From Chlorops oryzae (lineage: Eukaryota > Arthropoda > Insecta > Diptera > Chloropidae), in contig CM035806.1 in NCBI GenBank assembly GCA_020466095.1, forward strand, positions 112,921,080 through 112,985,079: DNA of 64,000 bases. The letters run 5' to 3'. Made by a program: the position numbers and the translations under genes. Of the stretch, positions 52,025-62,161 are shown piece after piece. Below the pieces are notes generated by a model, which saw nothing but the letters and a program-made list of their open reading frames with translations, did no database searches and was not told the DNA's origin. Positions within the stretch are counted from its first letter, which is position 1. Every line of letters begins with the position of its first letter.

Positions 52025-53301
52025 TTAGACGCGTCGTCTAGGTTGTTGTACTGAGAACTGCTCGGTCTCAACTCTCATAACTATGCCGTCTGTCAGTGCA
52101 AGAAGTTCTTTGATTGTGAGATTAGCAATCTCGTCCTCACCAATCCAATGATTTCCTGTGATTGCCATTCTCCTTCTTGCCAGTGCAGGGCAGTGGCACA
52201 CAATTTGTGCCGCCGTCTCGCTGTCCTCCAGACATAGTCTGCATGTGTCATCCTCAACAAGGCTCATTTTCCTTAGGTGGCACATGAAGTTATCGTGTCC
52301 TGTAACCATTGACGTCATCCAGCTAAGGGTGCTCCGTTTTAGACTGAGCACCCTTGTTGCTCCATTGACCCACGGTCTTTGAATAACCATTTTCGCCTGT
52401 CTGCAAGTGCTCAACTCGTTCCACTGATCAAGGTGCAACGAATCTATCCACTTCTCGACGGCTGACGTAATTTCGCTCCATCCTAGTGAGACGCAGGGCT
52501 CTGGACCCCAAGGGTCCTGGCTGGAACCTTGCTTCGCAAGGTTGTCTGCCCGTTCATTTTGATCAAATGTCCCCTTACCCACATGAGTGTTACTTCATTT
52601 CTTGAAGCGCACTCAGAAAGTTTTAAAGCACATTCCCGTACCAGACTGGTGTGTGCGGTCGCTTGCTTCATGCTCTTGATCACCGCTTGGTTGTCTAGTC
52701 CAATCAAAATTTTCCTTTGCTGTACCTGACATTCCAGCAGATAATCTAGTGCATATTCGACCGCCAGGAGTTCTGCCTGATATACAGACACATACCTCCA
52801 CAGATGTATTTTCTCGGCGATGTCTAGTTCCTCCGAGAAGACTCCAGCTCCCGCCCTTCCATCCATGAGTGATCCATCAGTACAGATGCAAATGTCATGC
52901 CGCCTGCATTCATCATGTAGGCAGCCGTCGTCTATGAGTGTTCTGTGTGACCTAGTAGTCCTACTGACACTCCTTATAGTCTCCATTGGCATTTGTGTTT
53001 CCTTGACCTCGCTATGAACGATATGAAGTATCTTCCGATGTCCCTTAATATTTCCAAACTTATTCCAAGTAGAATTTCGGTTCATGCGAACTGCTGCTAG
53101 TGCTGCCGTTTTCTTTATGAATAAATCCAACGGAAGCAGTCCCAGCATCGCTTCTAGTGCCGATGTTGGTGTGGTGCGTATGGTACCCGTAATTCCAACA
53201 CAAGCCAGTCTTTGGACCCTGTCTAACCTCGCCTTTACAGTCCTTTGCGTGGCCTTACACCACCAGACCACAGAGGCGTAGGCTATGACAGGTCTGATCA
53301 T
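52025..53301 (-). pseudogene. LOA RNase H and C-terminal Cys/His domain
   Basis: Frame one (53301-52483): IRPVIAYASVVWW closes the RT thumb. RNase H shows ICTDGSLMDGRAGAG (first Asp), YQAELLAVEYALDYL (Glu), IGLDNQAVIKSM (Asp) and VRGHLIKMNG. Near 52560 a deletion or frameshift moves to frame two (52582-52025), with NERADNLAKQGS, then HDNFMCHLRKM, DTCRLCLEDSETAAQIVCHCPAL, a C-x2-C...H-x-C zinc site usual in LOA/I-type LINEs. The end is VQQPRRRV. RNase H would remove the RNA template strand. Confidence 0.83.
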
Positions 53302-54780
53302 CGTGTAGATCTAGTGTGCAGTCTTTGGGGTAATCCCCAGCGTAGTCCGCACACCCTTCTACACTGAAATAGAGCCCTTTTTGCCTTTTGTATCCTATCA
53401 TCCACGTGTTGGTTCCAGGTCAGTTTCCCATCTAGGATCACTCCTAAGTGCATCACCGACCCAGATACGGGAATGTTCGATTAAAAAAGTTGCATGGCCT
53501 CAACCATCAGACCTCTTTTCTTTGTGAAAAGAAAAGTGTCTGACTTCGCAGCATTGACTGTGAGGTCTTGTTCCCTGCACCATTGTTCGACGTTTTTGAG
53601 AGCTCCTCTAATGGTGCTTAGGAACTTCCCACTCACCATCAGGGCTACGTCATCTGCATACCCTATTGTGTGTATGCCTTTGGAATCAAGCTTCCGTAGC
53701 AGTGAGTCAATTGTTATGTTTCACAATAGGGGTGAGAGTACCCCTCCCTGTGGACATCCCCTGACTACTCTGCCCCTCGTCTTGTATGTTCCATTTTGTA
53801 AGTTGACTGCCCTCTGCTGCAGCAAAAAGTCTACCGATTTGATAATTAATGGGTTGACCTGACGCTCGTGGAGGGCATCACTAAGCTTACTGAAGCTTAT
53901 CTTATCGAAGGCGCGCTCGATATCCATATATACGGCCATCGATATGCCTCCAATAGACAGCTCTTTTTCTGCTTCCCTTACCACTTCGTGTAAGGCAGTT
54001 TCGGTACACCTTGAAGCCCTATATGCGTGCTGGCATCTACTCAAAGGGTATACTGTTAGCGTTGTATCCTCCAGATGATTCGCCATCACCCTTTCCATGG
54101 CTTTCAGCATGAATGAGGTGAGACTTACCGGTCTGAAGGCTTTTGCCACGGTATAGTCCTTCTTCCCAGGTTTTGGTAGAAAACTCACTCTCGACTCTCT
54201 CCAAGCCCTGGGAACAAACCCTGTAGCCAGACACGTCCTAAATACTTCCCTTATTCGATCTGCAAGTAGGCCGCTGCCCCACTGCAGTAACGCAGGAAAT
54301 ATTCCGTCTGGCCCCGGTAGCTTGAAGGGTGCGAATGCCGATATGGCGTTCTGCACCGATCCCAACGTCACAATCCTTTCTGCTTCCGCTCTTTCCTCCA
54401 TGTTCGCCCCTTTCTTGCGGGACGTCCAGTGGTCGTACGATCTGAAGCTTCCAGGAAAATGGGTGTTCATGACAATCCTAAGTGATTCTGCGATAGATTC
54501 TGTCATAGCTCCATCCTTTTTCTGGATTAAGCCAAGTCTAGAAATCGGGTCCCTGGTTACCATCTGTTGTAATCTACTTACTTCAGAGGTATCCTTCATG
54601 CTGGAACAGAAGTCTCGCCACGTTTCCCTTTTTCGGGTGCGCAGCGTTTTCTTCAAATCCTGCTTTCTTTCCTTATACATTTGCCATGATACGGAGTCTT
54701 TACTTCTCATGTAGCTGTTAAAGGCCTTTTTTGTCTCCTTTTTCATTGCCTCAAGCTCTCTAATTCACCAAGGAGTAGAG
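53302..54780 (-). pseudogene. LOA reverse transcriptase
   Basis: It starts with the linker KKETKKAFNSYMRSKD and KLPGPDGIFPALLQ. Palm motifs follow: RESRVSFLPKPGKKD, FRPVSLTSFMLKAMER, QHAYRASRCTETALH, MAVYMDIERAFDKI (first Asp) and VRGCPQGGVLSPLL, then a Trp-to-stop change at about 53720. Beyond it, in frame, IGYADDVALMVSG holds the catalytic Asp pair, and VILDGKLTWNQHVDDR leads to the thumb. Further stops near 53480 and 53302. Otherwise well preserved. Confidence 0.85.
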
Positions 54781-54786
54781 TTCTTT

Positions 54787-55347
54787 TCAGCTATGATGAT
54801 CTGGGGACCTATTTGCAATCGTGAGATTGCTTTTTACAACAAACTCAAGTAGGGAGTCCCCTCGGTTGTTGTTGTTGCTGCTCCCCCACACTGTCTTGTG
54901 TGAGTTAGCATCAAAACCCATTATAAGCTCCAGTTCCTTGGTGCTGCAGTACTCTGTCAGCCTTATCATCTCCTGGCTCGGAGGTAAGTCTGCAGAGTCA
55001 AACGGCAGGTATACTGACGCTATCATGAACGATCTCGCGTCATCACCTCCTATTCTTACAACAGTAAGATCCGGTGATCCCAGCTGTGGAATTTGGACAC
55101 ATTGTATCCCCTTCCTCACCAGGATGCAAGTCCTTTTCCTCCCCGCCATTCCCGGATAAAACAGCGTGGCTGCTGGCATCGCAAGTCCCCTGATCATGTT
55201 CTGCACGATCCAGGGTTCTTGGATAAGCATGATTTCCAACTTTTCTTCATCAAAATGCCACAGCACCATCGCTGATGCCGCTCTGCTATGATGAATATTC
55301 AGTTGTCCAACCCTTAGGGTTTTCTGGTTCGGTTGGCATACTAGATT
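54787..55347 (-). pseudogene. LOA endonuclease, 5'-truncated
   Basis: LRVGQLNIHHSRAASAM opens the apurinic-type endonuclease, with LIQEPWI (metal-binding Glu), CILVRKGI, ASVYLPFDS and IMGFDANSHKTVWGSS (catalytic Asp/Asn). The final SDH block is lost: the sequence goes from ANRSPDHHS to the RT linker near 54787. The upstream ORF1 is missing, as usual for 5'-truncated LINE copies. Confidence 0.8.
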
Positions 55348-55512
55348 TGTAATTCAAAAAATTGAAGGGAATATTTTAAAGTTCACTAACATTTTTTAAA
55401 CGCAAGCATTCCCGTCCCATTACTTTAGCTTGTTCACCGAACGAATTTAACCGTTGAACGATATGGACGAATGGAACGGTTGAACGTACTATATGGATTG
55501 AACGATGTGAAC

Positions 55513-56198
55513 CATATAGTACTATAGATGGCACTTGGCAAAAACCGTGTGTGTTGAATTGAAGTAGGCCCCCTGTGCATGCATTCTTATGGAAAAATCA
55601 AAAACGTAGCACGCCCCCTGAAAATTCCGGTTCCGGTCTAACAAATATTTTATAATCTTGTAACATGAACTAAAATTTTTGTTCAAAATCAGATATATAT
55701 AAGTGTTTATCAATGGTTTTTTATAAGAACTCATTTTATTTTTCAGCAAAATATGTTATTTTTATACAATTAATAATAATTAGATAAAATCTTGCTCATA
55801 TTATTGAGGAACGCTAAAGCAGAGTACTCATGCGTCGAATATGACCGATTCTCAAAAAGTTTGAATTCCACAACAGAACAGCTGATATGAAATATTCAGT
55901 GATATCATAACTAAAATTGCTCGATACATAACTATTGGCTCAAGTACTTATTACATATCATGATAAATAGAATGCATAAACTATATATTTTTGGATCTCT
56001 TCTGAGTGAAAAGGGTACAGAATTGCATAAGCTATCATAAAAAACTTAAAAAAACTTTACATTAGAAAGAAAACATTAAAAAGTTTCATCGCAATTATGT
56101 TTAATTACAAAATTGAGTGAATACTCCAAAAATTATAGAATCACTCGTTCACCACGGAATTCGGTTGTTGTTGTAAGTGTCCCCTATATTACTATATG
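55513..56198. mobile_element. 686-bp hAT-type element with CATATAGTACTATAG ends
   Basis: It begins CATATAGTACTATAGATGG and ends CTATATTACTATATG. ATGTGAAC is duplicated exactly at 55505-55512 and 56199-56206 (8 bp). The ends match those of 47197-47953, but the interior (AGTAGGCCCCCTGTGCATGC) is different, so two non-autonomous types share one end sequence. Non-coding. It lies inside the right part of hAT-4. Confidence 0.85.
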
Positions 56199-56279
56199 AT
56201 GTGAACGAACTAGTTCACTTCCGATAAATGAACTAGTTCGTTCGATCACTCAACTGAACGAGATTCCACATCTCTAGAC

Positions 56280-56720
56280 TGTAAGTCTAACTGTCGACGT
56301 CGAAAAGCCTCTGCCGCTAATAAGAAATTCCCCATTAGGCAGGGATAGGAAGTTCAACTCTTTCGAGAAATTCACCAAAAGCTACCACCAACAATACGGA
56401 TAGGGCATATTGGCGCTGTGATGCCACTCTCAAGAAAATTATCAAAGAAACTCAGCGTCGGTTCAGTCTTTTAATTTAGCTTTAAATTTTCATAATTTAA
56501 GCTTTAAAAAATGCATGATGATATATTTATGTCCAATTCGAACGAATGTTCCGTTTTTATAATAAAAAAATATAAATTGACAAGCATTGCACAGTCTTTC
56601 TTGACTCATTGTGGAACGAAGGTAAGATTTGATCGATTTGAGCTTACTAAATGATCGCTGACAGGCAGCCACAGACATTGGCAAAGTGGGTAAGTTGTAA
56701 AGTTTAGATTAAAAACTAGC
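56280..56720 (-). pseudogene. hAT-5: C-terminal end of a P52rIPK/ZMYM-like hAT transposase
   Basis: The minus-strand frame 56705-56490 reads LPTLPMSVAACQRSFSKLK, IKSYLRSTMSQERLCN, the dimerisation motif (V-A-x-x-x-R-S-F-S-K-L-K) of the hAT group related to P52rIPK/ZMYM-type proteins. The outer end at 56283-56400 (CTAACTGTCGACGTCGAAAA, TCCCCATTAGGCAGGGATAG) is shared with 47197-47953, which links that deletion derivative to this hAT type. Upstream coding parts are replaced by tandem repeats. Confidence 0.75.
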
Positions 56721-57130
56721 TATTAATTTGTAGCTAATTTGTTGTAAATTTGTTGTAGAAAAAAAAATTTGTAGCTCTTTTGTTTTAGAAAATAACTCCT
56801 GGTAATGCTAACTTCATAGTGAAGTTAGCATTACCACCCTCAAATTTCTAAATTTTTGAATTCAAAATTAGTTAATAATTTGTAGCTAATTTGTTGTAAA
56901 TTTGTTGTAGAAAAAGAAAATTTGTAACTCTTTTATTTTAGAAAATAGCCTCTGGTAATGCTAACTTCATAGTGAAGTTAGCATTACCACCTTCAAATTT
57001 CTAAATTTTTGAATTCAAAATTAGTTAATAATTTGTAGCTAATTTGTTGTAAATTTGTTGTAGAAAAAGAAAATTTGTAACTCTTTTATTTTAGAAAATA
57101 ACCCCTGGTAATGCTAACTTCATAATGAAG
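56720..57130. repeat. 153-bp tandem repeat with a strong hairpin
   Basis: Three units with hairpins starting at 56801, 56954 and 57107. Each contains TTTGTAGCTAATTTGTTGTA and a palindrome whose arm GGTAATGCTAACTTCA is separated by TAG from its reverse complement. The third unit lacks the second arm. The units differ by few bases, so the array is young. The following 57131-57315 shows no gene. Confidence 0.8.
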
Positions 57131-57315
57131 GAATCAGAAGCAGTCAAATTGATAATTAATCCACCCTTAATGTATGCATGGAAAATTATTTTGAATGTTT
57201 CCGACACTGCAAGTCATGCATTTTTCATATGCATACTTTTAGGCCAAAATTCTGGAAATTCGCAATCACTGACAATAGTGGTATTCACTATCCAGTGCAT
57301 TTGTTAAGGCAGGTG

Positions 57316-57620
57316 TAGGGATGCTCGTTGTTGGAAAATCATCGATATTGCAAATATTGTGAGCCTTACAAGAATTGCTGATTCTAAACAGAAATATAAC
57401 TTCGATGTTGCCAAAAATGTATGCTTTTGCTGATTTACTCCGAGAATTTTATAACAGCAAAAATTGTGCCAGAACAACGATGTTTTAACGTGGAACATCG
57501 ATAAAAGTCGAATATCGATCATAATCAACCACCTTTTTGAGCGGGACATGCACTTTTTTGCGCCGAAATAACGTCTTCGGCGATGGGTGCACGACTTGAA
57601 CAAATCGTCGACAACTCTAG
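57316..57620. repeat. ATCGAT-containing TIR element, degenerate
   Basis: The left TAGGGATGCTCGTTGTTGG and the right end (reverse complement TAGAGTTGTCGACGATTTG) are weak inverted repeats. ATCGAT words lie at 57339, 57498 and 57514. It recalls the TATCGATA MITE family at 30316. Both strands have short chance frames only. Confidence 0.4.
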
Positions 57621-57725
57621 ATGAATAAAATTTGCTATTTTTTCGGAGCTAATATATGAAATTTCTTTTTCGTCACCAAAAGCGCTGTATGCGACTTCCC
57701 CGCTTAATGCCGCCTATACACTTTT

Positions 57726-57940
57726 TGTTGGTATGATGTAAAGTATTAACGTGTAAACGTATCCTAAATTTCTTTCTACGATTTATAATCGATATACTGT
57801 AATCGATGTAGACAGATAACGACAAACTTCACTTCTCTCTCAATCATCTAGCGCGTCGCACGCATCTAAATAAAATACTTTAAACTCGACTGACTTTGTG
57901 AATATATTACTGATGCTAAAATGGTAAGATCCTTAGAGCC
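57726..57940 (+). repeat. Probable 5' LTR of copia-type element
   Basis: TGTTGGTATGATG at 57726 resembles the start of copia-type LTRs, and the stretch ends a few bases before a copia-type primer site. It includes ATCGATATAC..AATCGATG and an AATAAA at 57869. The 3' LTR lies outside the window, so neither boundary can be confirmed. Confidence 0.4.
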
Positions 57941-57951
57941 TAAAACTAAAA

Positions 57952-57963
57952 GGTTATGCGCCC
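57952..57963 (+). other. Probable copia primer-binding site
   Basis: GGTTATGCGCCC resembles the complement of the anticodon arm of initiator methionine tRNA (GGTTATG-GCCC), the half-tRNA primer used by copia-type elements. Confidence 0.45.
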
Positions 57964-58160
57964 AAATAAATAGAACAATGCTTTGAAAAACAAAACAAAA
58001 TTCAAATTAAAAATCGAGAAAATCGGTTCGCGAACGGGAGAGAGAGAGAAGGCGATAAGTAGAATCGTGCGTGTAAGCAGTGCGTTGTGAATTTCAAAAA
58101 ATTCTAAGAAGACGGCGAAAAGCCGCAAAGTTAAAAACGCGTACAAAATTCTAAACGAAT

Positions 58161-59298
58161 ATGTCGGGCACGGTAATGAGAATTGAACCGCTAAATGCAA
58201 ACAATTATGACACTTGGAAACTGCAGATGAAAGCAATTTTAATAAAAAATGATTCGTGGTCATATGTAAGTGGAACAAAGAGACGTCCTAATGAGGCGTT
58301 AGACGCAGAGATTTGGGATGAATTTGACCAAAAGGCATGTGCAGACATATTGTTATGTGTTGTGCCCTCCGAATTAGGGCAAATTACAGAGTGCAAAACT
58401 TCAAACGAAATGTGGCTTAAATTGCAAAATGTGTACCAATCGCGTGGTCCGGCTCGAAAAGCCTCATTGTTAAAAAGAGTAGCTCTTTCGCGCATGAAAG
58501 AGACAGATACAGTCAGAGAACATGTTAACGATTTTTTTTATGCGGTCGCTCGCTTGAAAGAAATAAACGTTACAATAGGCGACGATCTGCTCGCAATTTT
58601 GTTGCTATATAGCCTTCCAGAATCTTTTGAAACTTTCCGTTGTGCTCTGGAAACCCGAGATGAACTTCCAACTCCCGAAGTGCTTCGTGTTAAAATATTG
58701 GAAGAAAGCGAAAGCAGAAAAAGCAAAACGGAAAGTGACGATACGAACGCATTGTATGCAAATAAATCGAAAAATAAATCTAATTGGTATTCGAATAAGA
58801 ATTCAACTGACAACAATCCAAGTGGAAAAAGTGAATACACAAATCAAAAGAAAAATCAAGCAAGTACAAAAACCTGTTTTAATTGCGGAAAACCTGGACA
58901 CTTTGCGAAAAATTGTAGAGTTAAGCAGAGTGCACGTTATAGTGAAGAAGAGAACCAAAAAAGTTTTAACGCTATTGAATGCGAAGAAATTAGTTTTTTG
59001 TGTTCAAATAATGACTGGTGCCTAGACAGTGGCTGTTCGGCTCACTTGAGCTCAGAATTAAATAATTTTGAAAATATTAAAGAAATTCGTAAAAGTTTAC
59101 AGCTTGCAAACAAAGAAACAGCAAAAATCTGTGCTGCAGGAACAATGAAAATAAAAGTGAACAATCATGGCAAGGAGGAAATCATAAAATTAAACGATGT
59201 TCTATATATTCCAGATTTGAGAACAAATCTACTTTCAGTGGCTAAAATAACAGAAAAAGGGTTCGAAGTAAAATTTAGAAAAAATGATGCACTAATTA
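58161..59298 (+). CDS. copia Gag and protease
   Basis: The ATG at 58161 opens about 380 codons. Gag begins IEPLNANNYDTWKLQMKAIL (UBN2-type fold), with EMWLKLQNVYQSRGPARK and LLYSLPESFETFRCAL. A single CCHC knuckle CFNCGKPGHFAKNC lies at residues 238-251. Protease starts at WCLDSGCSAHLS (Asp at about residue 290) and runs through LNDVLYIPDLRTNLLSVAKI. The frame is intact up to the TTA target site at 59296-59298, where a foldback is inserted; the stop just after belongs to that insertion. It would assemble particles and process the polyprotein. Confidence 0.92.
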
Positions 59299-61044
59299 CA
59301 CTGTGATAGTTTTTTGAAAAAATTTTAAAAGACAAGGCCAAATTCAACGGTTTCCCCCTATTTCGGGCACGGGGAATCGAACTGCATCATTAGTTTTTTG
59401 AGTTATCGGTAAGCCGTCATACGATTTTTTTTTTTAAGTTTTTTTTGGCCACTTTTTGGCACATATCTATGTTTGAGTTGAAGTTGGGTATTCTAAACTG
59501 GTATCAAAATGTAGTCTACGATACGCCAAGTAATTTTTCCCAAAACACTGTTATGATAAAATGGAGCGTTAGGGAGCTATACGCGTTTAAAAGTTCAAAA
59601 AATTCACATTTTTTGCGAGATGTTTTCTTGCATACTTTTAGGATGTGCCTTAAGCATATATTCATGCCTTTAAATTTCAACACATTTAATAACATACTTT
59701 TAGGAGCAAACAAAATATTTAAAAATATATTTTTCAACTCCTCATTTCCTTATTCTTCGTTTATTCTACTGGAGCGAAAACGAATGCAAAGAAAATTATA
59801 AAAATTAATTTTAAAAAAAGCAAATGTTTTGTCTAGGATTGAACCCAGGTCTCTGGGGTGATAGCCCGACACTCTACCAACACACTACACACCCCATTTA
59901 CTCAAGTGTCACATAGCTCGTGTTTGTTTTGCCAAAAATATCAAGTCAAAGATAAATCTAATTGCTTGCGATTTTACTGGGAACAGGAGAACGATCTTGA
60001 CATATGCAAGCGTGAGGCTAGCAGCAACAAGTGTTTGAATCATTGATCAATAGCTTCACCGACACAAGAAGAGGTAGAAGAAAGGTGCTTTTTGAAACAT
60101 TACTCCTCAATTCATAATTCAATTGACTAAATTAAGATAAGAGCCAGTTGAAGAGTTTTGGTTCTTCCACCAAACTAAAAGCGCACTATGCAAGCAAAAG
60201 TAATTGAAGTTTTTCGTGATTTTAGGGATTCGGATTTTCACTTACCATCATCATGCTCGAATTAGGCCTTCCCGGCCATGTCTATTTGCGACTTGCAAAA
60301 ACACGAACAAAAAAAAAAAGAATCTTATACAACCAAATCGTTCTGGTTGATTGGGCTTGAACCTGCAGTGTTAAGGTCGCGAGTCGTGAATACTATGCAC
60401 TACGCTACATCAAGCCTCTACTGCTCCGTAATTTTTAATGAACGGCTTCATTTATTTAATTTTTAAAAGCTTCGCAGAGTGTCGGGCTATCACCCCAGAG
60501 ACCTGGGTTCAATCCTAGACAAAACATTTGTTTTTTTTTTTAAATTAATTTTTATATTTTTCTTTGCTTTTGTTTTCGCTCCAGTAGAATAAGCGAAGAA
60601 TAAGGAAATGAGGAGTTGAAAAATATATCTTTAAATATTTTGTTCCCTCCTAAAAGTATGTTATTAAATGTGTTGAAATTTAAAGGCATGAATATATGCT
60701 CAAGGCACATCCTAAAAGTATGCAAGAAAACATCTCGCAAAAAATTTGAATTTTTTGAACTTTTAAACGCGTATAGCTCCCTAACGCTCCATTTTATCAT
60801 AACAGTGTTTTGGGAAAAATTACTTGGCGTATCGTAGACTACATTTTGATACCAGTTTAGAATACCCAACTTCAACTCAAACATAGATATGTGCAAAAAA
60901 GTCGCCAAAAAAACTTTAAAAAAAAAAATCGTATGAAGGCTTACCGATAACTCAAAAAACTAATGATGCAGTTCGATTCCCCGTGCCCGAAATAGGGGGA
61001 AACCGTTGAATTTGGCCTTGTCTTTTTTTTCGACTACCACAGTG
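59299..61044. mobile_element. 1.75-kb foldback with tRNA-like boxes, inserted in copia
   Basis: CACTGTGATAG at 59299 and CTACCACAGTG ending 61044. TTA is duplicated at 59296-59298 and 61045-61047; taking it out restores the copia frame. The arms (59299 to about 59877, and about 60475-61044) are near-perfect inverted copies; the middle (59878-60474) is unique. Mirror frames of 118 codons in the two arms follow from the palindrome. CACTG ends and a 3-bp duplication recall CACTA-type transposition. Several tRNA-like B boxes are present. Confidence 0.87.
59825..59895 (-). repeat. tRNA-like (pol III) fragment in foldback arm
   Basis: On the minus strand TGTTGGTAGAGTGTCGGGCT (box A-like) is followed by CCTGGGTTCAATCCTAG (box B, with a possible T-stem). 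A mirror copy lies at 60478-60520, and further box-B-like pieces occur near 59368 and 60355. No complete cloverleaf forms, so these are SINE-like remnants, not tRNA genes. Confidence 0.5.
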
Positions 61045-61047
61045 TTA

Positions 61048-62161
61048 TTGATCAAAATAAGAAAACTGTTTCTCACGCGGAAAAAATTGGAAATTTGTAC
61101 TATTTGAAAGGAAGTCAAATTTGTGCTAATTATTCCGAAACTGACTCAGCTATTGAAAATAACATTGATTCATGGCATTATAAAATGGGTCACCTAAATG
61201 AACAAGATTTAAAAGACATGTTAAAAAACGAACTAGTGCATGGATTGAACTTTAGTGCAAATACAAAAATGTCAAAATGTGAAATTTGTATAAAAGAAAA
61301 GCAAACTCAGTCGACTTTTCCAAAAAGTGAAAATAAAAGATCAAATGAACTATTAGAAATCGTCCATAGTGACGTATGTGGCCCAATGAAAACGTCATCA
61401 AACTCAGGGGCAAAATACTTCGTAACGTTCATAGACGATAGATCACGTTGGTGCGAAGTTTATTTTTTAAAACAAAAATCGGACGTGTTCAATGCAATTC
61501 TAAAATATAAAAATAGTGCCGAGAACTTTACAGGCAAAAAGATAAAGTGCTTGCAATCGGACAATGGACTAGAATATTGCAATAAGGATTTTAACTTGTT
61601 TCTAGAAAAAAATGGAATAAGAAGGCGTTTGACAGTGCCATATACGCCTCAGCAAAATGGGGTTGCGGAACGCAAAAACCGAACACAAGTGGAGATGGCC
61701 AGATGCATGATGCGACAATCAGGTGCACCGCCAAGTTTTTGGGCCGAAGCTATAAACACCGCTTGCTACGTAAGAAATAGATGTCCAACTAAATCACTTC
61801 AGGGTGAAATACCATGCTCGGTATACACAAAGAAAAAACCACCAATTAAATATTTTAAAATTTTCGGTACAAAAGCTTATGCCTTAAACAAAAAACCAAA
61901 AAGTAAATTTGATTCGCGATCGGAAGAATTCATTTTTCTTGGCTATTCAAACGAGTCAAAAGCTTACAGACTGTGGAACCCCATAAAACGAGTTATTCAA
62001 ATAAGTCGCGATGTAATTTTCATTAATGAACCTGGTTTTAAAGACGATTATAAAACAATTTATAAACCAAAGCATAATCTAAACACAAATGTGTACAAAA
62101 ACGTAAAATCAAACCTTAATAAAGACATTGAAATCGAGTTTCCCGGTGATGAAATATTAAA
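61048..62161 (+). CDS. copia integrase
   Basis: The reading continues from 59298 after the foldback. Zinc-binding: HYKMGHLNEQDL...CEICIKEKQ (H-x4-H...C-x2-C). DDE core: VHSDVCGPM (Asp), LQSDNGLEYC (Asp) and TPQQNGVAERKNR (Glu). The C-terminal module has GTKAYALNKKPKSKFDSRSEEFIFLGY and RDVIFINE. The open frame ends at 62219 by a frame change: in the A6 run at 62165-62170 the pol sequence passes to another frame, probably a single-base loss. It would insert cDNA into chromosomes. Confidence 0.92.

Larger units (their letters stand above)
51640..55347 (-). mobile_element. LOA-clade LINE, degenerate
   Basis: Minus strand order: endonuclease (55347-54787), reverse transcriptase (54780-53302), RNase H and C-terminal Cys/His region (53301-52025), then 3' untranslated sequence to about 51640. 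The presence of RNase H after RT and the endonuclease start LIQEPWIVQNMIRGL fit the LOA clade (Bilbo/Lian type). The 5' end is cut and several stops or frameshifts are present. CATGTAGGAGT occurs twice near 51617-51640, possibly a target duplicate. Confidence 0.8.
50036..56275 (+). mobile_element. hAT-4 debris with GAACGAACTAGTTC subterminal repeats
   Basis: GAACGAACTAGTTC and GTTCAAAACGAACTAGCTCG words crowd 50060-50170 and recur at 55430-55500 and 56206-56255. Between them lie a BED exon (51107-51395), a MITE (50347-50928), a LOA LINE (51640-55347) and a second hAT-type element (55513-56198). The two word clusters look like the subterminal regions of one element. Exact ends and target duplication are unclear. 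Confidence 0.5.

Noticed and set aside
59825..59895. Functional tRNA gene
   Set aside because: No complete cloverleaf, and it is duplicated in inverted orientation inside a foldback element.
59445..60908. Two 118-codon frames, one on each strand, as a gene pair
   Set aside because: They are mirror images in the foldback arms and show no recognisable domain.
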